Assembly (NCBI GenBank): GCA_947311845.1
Contig: CAMZMU010000040.1
Location: 58,243,537-58,307,536, forward strand
Direction: 5' to 3'
Length of the DNA: 64,000 nucleotides
Origin: Poa pratensis
Lineage: Eukaryota; Streptophyta; Magnoliopsida; Poales; Poaceae
Every line of letters starts with the position of its first letter. Position 1 is the stretch's first letter. Below the pieces are notes generated by a model. It did not search any database. It worked only from the letters and a program-made list of their open reading frames with translations, and was not told where the DNA came from. Made by a program: the position numbers and the translations under genes. Below, piece after piece: positions 34,921 to 47,826 of the stretch.

Positions 34921-36185
34921 CGCTTTTTATGGTTGCGATAGACCGGTGCATGTTCTGTTCGTTGGGCTATAATTCGCAGCAGGCTGGAAAACTGAGGCAG
35001 ACGCAGAGAAGCACATACACTGTTACACGAAAGAGATGGGCTAGTCGATACAGCGGACAGTCTGTCTGTCGTCCATGACGCGCCATCCATACACACCTTT
35101 ACACACCACATTACAGGAAAGTACCACGCGTGAAACGATACAGAAAGAGTTCCACTACAGGAAACAACAAACTAAATGAACGTCTACTGAAGACAGAACG
35201 CGAACAGAAGCTTCGAAGCAGAATGTCACATGCCAAACGCTGCATACTCCTCCATCCCGAGACCCTCACCCCTGGGCGTCGCTACACATAAACAATGTTT
35301 TATTCAATATTCGCAACCTAGTGAAGAACTAAAACCGATTCGTGTTACTCAAAGCAAAACAAAAGATGAGAGCAAATGGCACCTCCGTCTTTAAGCACCT
35401 TGTTGATTGTTGTACAGTGCGGCCCGAGGCTTTGAACAGCCGGAGCGTCCCCTGCAAACAGCCACAGCATACTCACTCGAAAGTAAGGCCTATAACTGTT
35501 TTCAAAAGTCAAACATGATAAATTTTGACCAAATTTTCAGAATACACCACTAGCATCCACAATACCCAAATCATTATCGTTAGATACATCATGAAAGAGT
35601 TTTATATGATAACTATATAATATTATAGTTGTTGATCATTTTTCCTATAAGATGCATGCATGTTATTAAATATCAAATTTAGTTCCATATTATTGTATTT
35701 GTATTTGAGTGAACTTTTCATGTCACTGTGTAAGGCATAAGAAATATTGAGGCGTCAGTTTTTAAAACTTCCGGGCATGCCAATTGATTCGATGGATTAG
35801 AAAACAAAGGTTAATAAAGTGTGGAAGATAAGGATATTTGTTTCTGAAAAGTACCCAACAAGTTAATGGTGAGCAAATTATAATGCTAATCACAAAGGTG
35901 ATCTATATGTCCGCATATGTTTTCTTGCATTTTGTTTTGTTGGATATAAAACAAGTTTTATTTATATCTTCTTGGTTTTTTTACTTGGTAAAACTATTGT
36001 CGTAAGTAGCCAAAGACACTTTGATGAGACTGCATTTGAAACTCCAAAAATATTGACACCAATCTAAGAGACACTTTGCCTTTTTGGCTTTTCAGAAAAA
36101 TTTCCACTCCAACATGCAGGAAACAAGAGGAAATAGAAATACAAAACCACCTCAAATAGGCACACCGCACTAACCTCTACTTTTT
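34921..36185. other. Sequence inside the putative Helitron pair, no gene seen
   Basis: Mixed AT-rich sequence. No open frame with a family motif and no RNA gene recognised. Confidence 0.35.
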
Positions 36186-37070
36186 TGGGGTATCTATCGC
36201 CTTACTGCCCGTGACAGGATCAATCCTGACAATGTCTTCTTCGCCAGTTCCTACATAGTAATGATGTTAACGACATATGAATCCATCCAACAGAAGAAAT
36301 GACAATCCATCTGCAAAAAAACAATAAGAATCTCGTGAGGAATCTCGCCCAAAACGCACTAACGACAACTTCAAAACAGGGAAAGCATAAGCTACTCACA
36401 AGAACGGCCTCAGGCCATGTAGAAAGTGCTTTCAGATCAACGCCATGTCCTTCCCGGCAGTCGTTCCCACATTCTTCTCCTCACTGACATTGGTTATGTT
36501 CAGAGATCCAGGATTTATAAGGAAAAAAGATACACAAATCAAGATGAGGCTACATGAACCCAAAAAATGTGAAAAAGTCACCCCTAGCACCTTCTCTCGT
36601 GCCAACACATCAGAAACCAAAGGCCCAGGCAATACTATTTGTACAATCGCTCTGCAAACGATGGCCCAGTGTACAAGAGACCCGCTACCGGAGATGTCCC
36701 AGACAAGACGAACCAGCGTAAGAAGGCCACCTTCTGGAAAACTTAAGGACCTGGAAATCTTTTTCGTCACGCCCGAGTGATAAACGTGATACATTCACGC
36801 AATGACATAGCGCCTCCCAACCACCGACTGATTTCCGGAGGCATGGGAACACTGCTATCCAGGATCTCGACAATCAACACATCGGCTGGTTATCCAATCA
36901 GATCTCTAGCAATGTCTCCAAAGAAGACCATAGCAACAATTGTGTCACCATCCGCTGCCCTAACGCGAGCTTGTGATAAAAGTACAATTCAAACTGTACC
37001 AATAACATCAATTGTGCAGGATATAACGCCATTTTGCAGTCACAAACCAAAATTCATTTCAGACAAAACA
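36186..37070 (-). pseudogene. Decayed RPA1/OB-fold-like gene fragment
   Basis: On the minus strand at about 36.98-36.83 kb the sequence reads AADGDTIVAMVFFGDIARDL, then IG, a stop, PADVLIVEILDSSVPMPPEI. After a frame change it continues with VNVSRLSLGRDEKDFQVLK (about 36.80-36.74 kb). This resembles the C-terminal OB-fold of plant replication protein A large-subunit-like proteins. A possible last exon (about 36250-36186) ends GSKAIDTPKK and a stop. The in-frame stop and frame change show it is dead. RPA-like genes are often carried by plant Helitrons, which would fit the flanking Helitron-like ends, but that link is inference. Confidence 0.5.
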
Positions 37071-37099
37071 ATACTTGTGCACCGTGTACAATGCTAGTT

Positions 37100-40000
37100 G
37101 TCGCTAGCCAAAAGAATGCAAAAGGCAATCCTAGCACATGTAGTTTGCTCTACATATCTGTGCTTTACAAAAAATATGTTCCTTATTGAGAACAAGCATT
37201 TGCCCACCCCTGGGGCGCCCATCCAGGCTACCCACGTGGCGCTCAATGGGCGGGCAGGCGCGTGTGGACAAAAATATTTTGTCTTGTTATTTCCCTCACC
37301 AGGCCACGCTCCCTCCCAATTCCCGAACCCTACCCTTTCTAAATTTCTCTCCCGTCCCAATCTTACAGGCGGCGGCGGCTCCTCACACCGTCCTCTCCGC
37401 TCGTTCTCCCCACGCCTGTCTCCCGGCCTCTCCACTCTTCGTCACGGCGTCGTTGCTGGCCTCTCTCCGAGATGCGCCCGTCCTCTTCTCCTCCGGTTCC
37501 AGCGAGACGAGCGGACCCGCCTCCGATTCCGGCCGCCGTCGGCCATCTCCAGCACCAGAGGAGGCCGAGCGGGGCTGCAGCAGTTGGAGGCAGCAGACGC
37601 ACGGAGGCGTGGGAGGTGGAGGTCCCGGCGGCGACGCTGCCTCTATCTCTTCCCCGCTGCCTCCGCCTCCGCCCACATCTCCGTGCGGGCTCGCCACACT
37701 CATCACGGAGGATGCGCAGGCGGTCCATCCCCGCCGTCATCAGGAACACCATCATCCGCGTATCCATTGTCGTCTTCGTCATCTGCAGGCTGCAGCCGAG
37801 ACGATTCCAGGTCTCTCTCACTCATTCTCTCTCCCTCTCTCTGAATCCACTGCTGGTTCATTTACCTAGGGTTCCCACCAGTTTCATTGACACGCGAGGA
37901 TGTTGGAGACAAACAAGGAAGACGACTTTTGAGAAGCCAGCCTTTTCGGCTTGTGGCAAAGGTGCTGTTCTCACCCCACAGATTTTTAGAATATAATTTT
38001 TTTTGTTCAGGTGCATCTCATTTTAACCTATATTTTTTCTTTCGGTTCAGTTGTATTCTAGAGGAAGGAGATGAAGTTCTATAGAAGAATCGGGCCTGCA
38101 TCTACTGTTCAAACAGGTAAAGATTGGAGCTCTATGTTTTGAAAGTTGAATCATACTAGGATCGTATTTTTGTTCAAAGAAAATTAGTCTCGCGGCCGTA
38201 TCTTGTTTCATTGTATTGTATGGCTCCATTGAGTGTTTTCTCTTAATTAATGATAGCAGCTCTGCCGCTTTTCCTCAACTTGATTGGTTAGGCTCTAATG
38301 ATTAATTACATCTGGTATCCGGTGAAGGTTTAGTTTAGCATCTTTAGTTGTTTGCTCCCGGAATGACTAATTCTTTTAATTTCTGTTTAATGGTGCTTTT
38401 TGGATTAATTGGATTGGTGTAGGCATGTAGCCTCATGTTAGAAGAGACATCTTGTTTGTAACTATCTTGGAAGTTTTTTATGTTGGTAAGGCACCATCAC
38501 TTTGCGTTTGGGAAATAACAAAACCAGTCTACTTTACAAAAGAATGCAGCTTGTGTTGTCATGGATGCTATTCCAAGTAACTGACTATTCACGTTTGAGT
38601 TCTTCCCTGCATATGGATAATATATTATTTGCAGATTTGGCACTTAGTATTTATCAATTTTTTGCTTCGGATGCAGGTTTGGGCCTTTGCTTGTTACCGT
38701 TTTTTGGAAGATGTCATCAATTGGGAGGCAGTCAGGTTCCTCGACTATGTTTTACCGTGAGGTTTGTTTCCCTGTTAGATTATCCTTCTATGTGCTCTCA
38801 TGCTACTAAGAAAGCTGTGCTTCTCTGCAGATATAATTGATTCCCTTGAGGATGCTGTTGTCTCTGTGTGTGTTTATTTTTTTCTTGGTATTTGAGTTGT
38901 GGCATGATGGTTTTCGTCTCTATTACTTCTTTCTCTATTCATTTACATCCATTGCTGTATTGTTTTCATGATTGTTGTATGAGAAAGGAGCTATGCTTAG
39001 TTCTGAAAATTTCGTATGACCATCAGGCGTGAGACTTCTTTTTGCAACCAAGATCCCTGAAAGAATTCGACACCACAACTTGTGCATCCTTTATCATCAA
39101 GTAGGCAATTGCAGACCGATACCACTATCCTGGAAGGTAGTATGCTCTCGGATTGATTTTCTTTGTTTTATTCTTACCCAGTATTCCATGATAAATAAGG
39201 TACTTCTTGTTTATAGATTGCAGAGTTATTATCCATAGAAAGAAAGGATGGAGGCCAAGAGAGAGTGTGATGGTTGCAAAATGAGAAGATTTACAATGTG
39301 TTGCAGCAACAATTGGTGGAACTATTCAGCTCAGGCTTCAGATATAGGTGAAGGCAGCCATTCGTGAGGTAATCGTCATATGCTCTTAATTTTTATTTTT
39401 TCCTATAGATGAATACTGGATTGAGTTTACTTTGTCTTCTGCTGTAACACAAGTTTGTTAAAGAGGACATCACCTCCTCGTCCGGCTCTAACTTATGAAT
39501 TTGTTTCTACCTTTTCAGTTTTGGATTTGATCAAAACATGTACTCAGCAAGGACACAATACCACATTTAATTCAGTTTTTGTTGAAATGGGTTTCCTTCT
39601 TTCTAATCAGCGAGAACACAAGGCCACATTTAATCCATTATGGACTGGCTATCCAATTGTTCAAGATGTAAATATTGCATCTCCTACTCTACCTGGCTGT
39701 TACAAGAATTGAGCAATATATAGCAAGAGCAGCTACAGATCTTGGATTTTCTCGCAGGAAAGTCCTTGTTTGGTATAGGTTTTATCTTAGAAGTTAAATA
39801 CATAGAAGAGCAAAGTATTCTTCATGTTGTAGCGCCGAGACTGAATAATAGTGATGATAGCACATGTTTAATGTTAAATCATTGTCAATTTTGTATCATT
39901 TTACAAATGGGGACCATGGTTGGGTTGGACTCATTTAACCATCCATAGGCATAGGAACAACTAAGTGTTGCGGCACAGATTTTTCATGTTTCATGAGTTT

Positions 40001-42580
40001 GCTACTGCCGTTAAGAACTTGATCTCTAGACAAGATTGCATGGGCGGTTTTTCCATGTTTTACTTTTACAGGCAGCTTAGTCTTTCTGAAATTATTTTGG
40101 TACTAGAAAATTTACTAGATACACTCATTTCTCAGATTTTGGGTTATTTAGCTGATTGTTCGCTTAATAAAGCAACTTAAATATTTGTATTACTATGTTT
40201 TTTCGCATTTGCAGATTATTTTAGCACAAGATGGGCCTTGTTGTTAAACTTGCATGCCGAGATGTTTTGGTAAGATACATATCCTACTTTCCTTTTCATG
40301 TATGACTAATGTTTGCTGATTATATTATATGCATGTTCTTCTGCATGTTTTCACTATATTTAGTTATAGCTGTTTTGCTTCGGTCTGCTCAAACCAAGTT
40401 ATTCCTGCAGTTACTTTTGGCTCAGAGAAAAAGAGCAGGTAATCTTGTCACCACGGTTCTCATATCCCTTGTTGTAAAGGTTAACCATTGTCAAACGATG
40501 GAAGACAAATCAAGGAGATGCTTCAAACACTAAATCTATTCTGTTGATTATTGCAGTAGTGAACACGTGTACCATAGGGATTTAATAGTGAGTTCCTCTC
40601 TTTTTATGTGCCTCTTTTTCTTTTTAGTCAATGATAAATGTACTATGGAATCTGAATGCAGTATTTGTTGCCATATAAGGTACTTCTTGATTTATGTAGA
40701 AATCTAAATGTCTCCGATTATGGGTTAAGCACTTTATAGAGTTTCAGCAACTCAGGTCAAGGGTTTATTGCTTTATGCATTAGGTCAGTACCTACTGAAT
40801 CTGAATTTCAAATTATGTGCATTAACAGATAATCATGTCTATTAGTTGATTGATTGCTTTCTTGGTCAGGAGTGCATACTCTTACTATTTAGGACATGAT
40901 ATTTATGTATTACAATTACAGGAGTATTAGTATTTTTCATCAGGAAAACCCATGCTTAGACTATCTTCCTCTACAAATGATTCAAATACTTCAGTATGTT
41001 TTATTCTGGGTCTAAATATGTTTCTCTTTACGAATTTCAGATCAAGGTGTCAATGCCATTATAAGGATTTACTACTTCTTTTGTAGTTCATATGTTTAAT
41101 CTCATCTGTAAATATTCCTTTTCCTATTTCTTTCAGCTAAGCAGGTAGCAAATTAATTAGCTGCTGGACAAGATTGGTGTCTTTGTGATTACAGCGCTAA
41201 ATTTTCAAGGAAAGGGAAAGGATCAAAGGAGTATACTCGGGATAATATAACTGAGATAATATATGTTGTCAAGGTACATTTGATTTTGTTATTAATTGCA
41301 TCTGTAATTTTGTATACCCAACTAGGCATCTCTTTTGAATCCTCTGAACCTTCAGATACTCTATAAACAGTGTTGTCTTCAACTGAAACTGAATATATAT
41401 CAAAGAAACTTCATGCTTGTGAAAAAGGGCAAAAAAAGAAGTTGAGTATCTCCTCGGCTGAAAAGTTCATACTGGATGTTCTTTTGGGATCTTGTGGTCT
41501 TTATTATTATTATTGAAAATGTCAGGTCGTTAATACACTGCCGCTATCAATTTGATTTTTGTCACATTGGAAACCTAGGGAACTATTTTTTTGCCATTAA
41601 TACTTAGCAGTATTCATAGAGCGCTTGCTGATTTATGGAATGCGCAAGGCAGGGATATACAGTCATTGCCAGAGTTCTAATTTGGTAATATTCTTTTTCT
41701 CCGTTTGAGATGATTGGCTTGTTTGACAATCCTAATCTTGAGCACTGGTGATTGTTAGAAGTGGGTTGTTCATACAGATAGGTATGGTGCCGTTGGTTAT
41801 AATCGTAGACATGTGAATCAGAACTGTTGTTTCCGAAATGATACTTCATTATCTTATGTTGGTCCTTCGATTGGAGTCTTTTCTTGGGTGCCTTATGGTC
41901 CAGCCAGTCTATGATAATGTCGACCTTGGCAGCTGTAGGGCCTTATTATCCAAAGATCGCCTTAAAAGAATGGCAGTAGACCTCGTGGGGCAAAACATTT
42001 TCATGTGCCTATAACTATGCTTCATTGTGCTGTATGACTCAAATAGTTGCATGTTGTCAATGACTTTTATTTCCTTGTAGAAGGTCTTTGATCATCTATT
42101 GCCTGGTTCTTTGCTGCATATTGTTGCTTTCTCGTGCTGATGTGAGTTTTTTTTGCTTTATTCTTCCCTAGGTGGCGTGTTTATTACTTTATTTTGGACC
42201 CATATTGATGTTGCGGCGCACTGCTCCCTGACGTCCATGCTTTCCATTCTTTCCATCCATAGAGAATTAGACCCCTTCCTGCACCAAGAGGCCTGGTAGG
42301 CTCGCACGAGCAATCCCTCTGTGTAAATTGTAAAGTACTGGCTTTTCTGTAATTGATCTATTTTATGAAAAACTGGCTTGGTATCACCATATATCTTCGG
42401 AAACTATAACCCCTGAATTGAAACAAATGGATACATTTTACCACACAGTATATTAGATCATTGTTATTGTACAACCAGCTTGACGGTGAAAATAAGAGCA
42501 CCTAAAGACTTCAAAATTGTACAACCAGCTTGACGGTGAAAGTAAGAGCACCTAAACGATGATTGGTATGCAGCTGACCG
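37100..42580 (+). other. GC-rich island and AT-rich downstream region, unidentified
   Basis: 37.3-37.8 kb is a GC-rich island with CT-rich borders that looks like the 5' end of a plant transcription unit. Overlapping open frames on both strands are low-complexity (Ser, Pro, Arg), and I recognise no protein. From 38 to 42.5 kb the sequence is AT-rich with many acceptor-like CAG sites but no exon series that keeps a frame. It could be a non-coding transcript or captured gene fragments in a Helitron. Confidence 0.3.
42467..42556. repeat. Two 40-bp direct repeats next to a Helitron-like end
   Basis: TTGTACAACCAGCTTGACGG and its next 20 bases occur at 42467-42506 and 42517-42556, spaced 50 bp, with one difference. 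They lie just inside the 42588-42616 terminus. Confidence 0.85.
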
Positions 42581-42587
42581 GCCAGGA

Positions 42588-42616
42588 GGCGCCCCGAGGG
42601 GCGCCCCAGCCTCTAG
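42588..42616 (+). mobile_element. Helitron-like 3' terminus (plus orientation)
   Basis: A perfect hairpin GGCGCCCC-GA-GGGGCGCC (42588-42605) is followed after 7 bases by CTAG (42613-42616) and then T. The hairpin ends 11 nt before the terminus, as in typical Helitrons. The element would extend to lower coordinates; its 5' TC end was not identified. Confidence 0.6.
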
Positions 42617-45600
42617 TATATACTATTCCCCAATGATCGTTAAAAGTTTGTACAGAACATCATTCATTCAGCGTAAGGAAATATTCTTTTCAAAGCAATG
42701 GTCAAGGTAGCAACCCTGATTCATAGATAGTTACAGAGTAACATATATCTGTAGGTGAAAATAAGAGAAACTACAACGATCACTTGAAAAAATAAAGAAT
42801 TTTCACATATGTAATAGTATGCAAAAGATGATAACACCCCTCAAGAACACACATGGTTAGCTATAGGATAAATAACTTCTGCATTTTGATTGTTGTTATA
42901 AGGATACTGTATGATATGAATGGACTTGATAATACAATTCTTTGACATCCACATCATTTTTTTCTGGTAAAGCATAATGGTTTACTGAAAATATTACATG
43001 CATGGTATCAATGAACAACATTTATAAAAACAAAAAGGGAAAATTGAGCACAGAGAAGTGTAGAATACTTTCTTGATCACAGCCAGATCAATGCAGCTTG
43101 AAAGAATCCGCAAAAACAATAAATGTTTCTACTAAGTACCTTTTTACCTATAAATACATGAGGAAAATCATGTAAAAAATATTGAAGTGTCAAGAACTTC
43201 TACATAATTATGGAAGCCATCCTAGAAAGGAATAAGGAATAAGCACAATGCTGAGTATAGGAAATTGTGGACTAATCCAAAGAACAAGAACTATAAGCAC
43301 CTCCAAATAATAGTTGGAGAGTGACTCCATATGAAACGTGTCCGCAATAAAAAAATCCGACGAAGCCAGTGCATACGTGTAGCCGAGAGCGATGGGATTC
43401 CTGTTGGCTAATCTGGCTACCACATCATGCCATTTTTCTTTGCTTGTCTAGTCTGTACTTCCAGCCAGTAGAGACGTGGAGCATGATACGGATAAAATAT
43501 TTTTTATCCCTTCCAGAGAAAAATAATGTGGAATAGATTAGTAATCCACCTTAGAATATATCCAAAGAACACAAATTTACAAAAGCTTGGTTATATAGGT
43601 AGCAATTTCGTTGGGGCAATACCTATGAACATACTATTTATAAACAAAATTAAATCAACTCACGGCGACAACAACAAACACAAACACAGATTTGTAAGCC
43701 CTAACATACCAGGATAAAGTCTAGTCATTAAATTCAGTGGCATGCCACCTTAGTGCCATACAATCATTTCATTTAATACCTTTTTTTGTTAGTCTTACTA
43801 TTACCAAGCTGGGATATCAAGAGTTAGCAGAAACCACAGTGAAGCATGGGACAGAGTTGCATAGACTAAAGGTATCATCAGTTACAGCATCAGATTTAGA
43901 AAATGACCGATGGCAAGGTTCAGATGGGAAAATCATGCCTGTAACATGTGTGTTTATTTTTTAGCAGTGGCACAATGGTTCATCAGGTTTTAGACCGAAT
44001 CAACAGTCTCAGAACATGTCAATTATCATTTATAAATGCACATATGTACTCTGCCATCTAGCACAGCTAACCACCTTTGTTCAAATAATTGACGAAAATA
44101 AGCACCTTTGCGTCAGCGAGATATAGAATCATGAAAATCATAATTAGCTGTAATTATCATTATGTTCCCTGTCAATTTTGAGCAAGAAAATATATCTTGG
44201 AAACATTCTACTCACCGGCCATCACCATACAGGTCATTGCTTCTCCTCATATGTCTAGTCAAGGAAGTAGGAAAGTACAGGTCATTGCTTCTCCTCATAT
44301 ATCTAGTCAAGGAAGTAGGAAAGTAGCTGATAATTTATTTATCTTGACCGAATGAAGTAGATAATTAGCATGCATAAATATGGTGACCACCAAACTGAAC
44401 AAAACAGGTCACATGATACAAAATTTAGAGATCCAAAAAAGATGAAGAGGAGATAGGGCGACCACTTCGCGGAAGATCCATAGCAATAAGAAGAATACCT
44501 CCAACTTCCAAATACACCGAGGATGCCCAGGCAGGCATAGAGGAAGGAGAGCCAAAAGCACCGTGAGTGGATCGAGTACCAGGAAACAGGCAACTGAACG
44601 CTAGCAAGGTGGGATGTGAGCGCAGGAGGCAACGAAACTCGGCGATTCCAGTCCACTGGCCATCGCACGAAATGGTGTGCCCTCATTGGCTGCCCTTCGT
44701 ACCGCAGCTCGTAACCGTGTTGTTACCGGCAGACCGGCACCTAATGTTCCACTGCAGCCTGGCCAGCTGCAGATTCCAAAACGAAAAAATTAGAAGACAC
44801 TCCAAACAAGCCAAAATGCACACAAGACATAGAAATTTGAAAGATTGTAAACAGAGACGACATGCTACCATATAGAGTACATTGATCTGTAAAGTAAGAA
44901 ATTGATGACCCTGTTTGATTTTCATTTCCAAAATGCTTCTTTGCATTTTTGGCAGGCTGTACCTGACTAAATGATAAAGAAGCACGAACATGAATGTAAA
45001 GTTACATAGTGTTATTTATTGGAGCTGCTTACTGCCAGGCTTCTTTAGTTACACGAGAAATAAACAAGCAGGCAATATAAGATCTTTTGGACAACACCAT
45101 GTTTATTCGGAAACAAACATAACAGATAATGAATATGTAACCGATACATTGCTTGCTTACTCATACCTAACTCTTGAGAGTGTAAATTTCCTCACAAAGC
45201 TGATGATTCACGACCATTCACTTTAGAACTAAGAGGCAGACCTGAAACTTCATGTACCTATGGAACTTGAGCCGTTGCCATCTATGTACCCTACCAAACA
45301 CTCTTATGTTTGGCACAACTACATTTCCCAAAACAATATTGTGAGGATAGTAGACAAAATGATAGAGAGACGAATGGTATTGGTGACGAGCACCACGTTG
45401 GTCAATAGAAAAACCCGCAAACTTAATCTGATTCCTTATAATAATAGTAGCTGGATACAAATAATAACTATTCACACTAATTCCTGTCATACTACTATAT
45501 GAGAGTAATACATCAGCAAAATCACCGACTGCAAATAACATATCTGATCTTGGTCAGATATATATTGCAGACCGTTACCTCCCACGAAAATAAAAACATC

Positions 45601-46530
45601 ATGGCCACAGATTCTTATATCTCTAGAAGTACAAACAGATCTTATATCTCTAGAAGTACAAAACAAATTATTGCTCTGACAGGCATTTCATCGAACACGT
45701 ATCGAACAAATAAAAAAAATCCTGAGAACAGGTGCTTCCAGGCGAAGTTATGCAAGGAACTGAGACACCATCGGAAGCTGCAATGTTATATAAGAAATTA
45801 GCAAGCTGTAAGATGAAAAACGTCGATCACCAATCCAGCACAAAGATTTGCATAACTGCTTCCTGCCCTATATTAGTAAAGTGGCGTTGGGGAAGATCAC
45901 AGACCAATCTCACGTACACTATACTGTAAATCGACATCATGGAGGGACCATCGAATCGGCCGCGGCGCGTGAAGGAGATATGGGTAAAAGCGCCCAAGGT
46001 TTTGCTTCGACATCGAATCATGGTCTACTTTTGGACCTCATAGAGTTCAGCCCACAAGCAAGCAAGGAGAAATTTGAGTTCTCTGTGTGAGAGAGATGGC
46101 CAGTTGGGACGGGACACGGACCTTGCTTTCGAGGGGCTGAGGTAGGCGACCAAACCGTGGAGGCAGCGGACTTCCCATCCAGCGCCGCCGCAGCTCAGCA
46201 CACGGAAGGTCCATGGCTGATTCCTGCAGCTCACGCGCCGCCCACTCCTCCAGGATACTGATCGTCGCTCTCGTCGGCCATTACCTCGCCGTGGGAGAGG
46301 GATACCTAACCCTAGAGGCGGCGGACGTCCCGTCGAGTGCCGCCGCGGGCGTCCTCGTCGGTGGCGCGGAACAAGAGGCGAGGACCGTGGCGACCTCATG
46401 CAGCTCCGACGCCGCCTGCTCCTCAGGCTCTGGTGCGTCTCCGCCGCCAGCCATTGGTGGACTATTTTTTTTGGTGTGTCGCTTCCTTTCCTGTGTGATG
46501 CGTGTAACTCTCTCGCATATCTAGCGAGTC
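42617..46530. other. AT-rich region with GC-rich right end, no identified gene
   Basis: A minus-strand exon-like stretch at about 43440-43320 encodes NRNPIALGYTYALASSDFF and more between splice-like borders, but I cannot place it in a family. 46.1-46.45 kb is GC-rich and could be the 5' end of a minus-strand transcript. Everything else is AT-rich without recognisable coding sequence. Confidence 0.3.
44229..44324. repeat. 48-bp tandem duplication
   Basis: Two adjacent 48-bp copies (44229-44276 and 44277-44324) beginning ACAGGTCATTGCTTCTCC, with one mismatch seen by eye. Confidence 0.85.
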
Positions 46531-46547
46531 AAACCGACGTTAGTTTT

Positions 46548-47343
46548 CTCGCGTACGGAAAAGAAAGAATAGAGGCGGCGGCCGGGTTTCAACCCTAGCC
46601 GCCGACGCCGATCTACTTCTTCATCGTCGTCTTCGTCTTGGATTTGACGGGTCCTCGCCTCCTCTATTTGTCGTTCTGGCACTAGTAGGGGTGGGGACCT
46701 CGGACCTGCGCAGGACGCTACACAAGGGTTCTTAATGTTAGAGCTTGATCTTCTTCGTCAATGGAGATGGCATCGTCTGCAATAAGTGGTCTTCCGCACT
46801 TCGTTCGACGGCGAGATCTTCTTCTCGACGTCAAGGGTGTCTTTGGAAGATTAAGTTTGTCTAGGTATGGTTCTTCAGATCTTGCTTCGCCAGATCAATC
46901 TTGGATTGTTTCTCATGGTTGCCGCGAGGAGGTTTGTCCTCGTAATATCTATCCCGGCTACTACGTCTTCGGCAATGGTGATTCGTTCTCTCGTCTCCCA
47001 ACGACGTCGACAAAGTGGTACGGTTATTTGTCCCTGAAATATCAGTGGTGGTGCTCTTGCCGATGTTGCTTGATTAATTTAATGGCTGCGTGCGTGCACA
47101 AAGACTTGGCATTGCGGCTCAAAATTAAAAAGGGAGAACCTTCGGTGGTATTCACAGGTATGTGGTTTGGTGTTTTCGGCGTTGTTCTACGGCTGCCTTC
47201 AGAAAAGTACAAGATTGTGTCATGGATGAAGAAAGAGCTTGAAGATCTCATATATTTGCTCGTCTTTTTTAGTTTTGTTTTTGTAATCGATGTAATCGTG
47301 TACTCTTTGTCGGTTTAATATATGTGGAAAAATTCAAAAAAAA
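46548..47343 (+). mobile_element. Non-LTR retroposon with 17-bp target duplication
   Basis: A 796-bp insertion ending in an A run and flanked by a perfect 17-bp duplication AAACCGACGTTAGTTTT (46531-46547 and 47344-47360), the mark of LINE-type target-primed insertion. It has a GC-rich 5' part and an open frame at 46761-47318 of 185 residues (MEMASSAISGLPHFVRR start) whose family I do not recognise. The 3' end TAATATATGTGG...TTCAAAA is shared with the retroposon ending at 48700. It encodes no reverse transcriptase, so it moved in trans. Confidence 0.8.
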
Positions 47344-47672
47344 AAACCGACGTTAGTTTTTTTTAGGAACTGAAACCGACTTTGGTGGACACGCATATGA
47401 TGCGGTGTCACGACATGAAGCGAGAATGAGGTGGATGAATAACAAGCTTCAAAAACCAGGGTAGATTTGCTCGTCTTTTTTAGTTTTGTTTTTGTAATCG
47501 ATGTAATCGTGTACTCTTTGTCGGTTTAATATATGTGGAAAAATTCAAAAAAAAACCGACGTTAGTTTTTTTTTTAGGAACTGAAACCGACTTTGGTGGA
47601 CACGCATATGATGCGGTGTCACGACATGAAGCGAGAATGAGGTGGATGAATCACAAGCTTCAAAAACCAGGG
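47254..47672 (+). repeat. 208-bp tandem duplication of retroposon tail and flank
   Basis: 47254-47461 and 47465-47672 are near-identical. Each contains the retroposon 3' tail, its A run, the right target duplication and about 100 bp of flank. The differences seen are in A/T run length plus one or two bases. The duplication arose after the retroposon landed. Confidence 0.9.
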
Positions 47673-47826
47673 GATTGTATGTTGTAAAGATGCTACAATA
47701 ATGCTGTTACGTACCCCTCTAAAAATGATGACCACTCACAACTGTGCTACACAGGTTATTAGGCAGTGCCTAAGTCAACCTATTTTTAGTTGCACTTGTT
47801 CAGCTCACATAGATTTACCTTGTCCT

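Noticed and set aside
46025..46524. Arginine/serine-rich frames as a nuclear protein gene
   Set aside because: Frames are open on both strands with no domain; more likely a GC-rich 5' region of an unidentified transcript.
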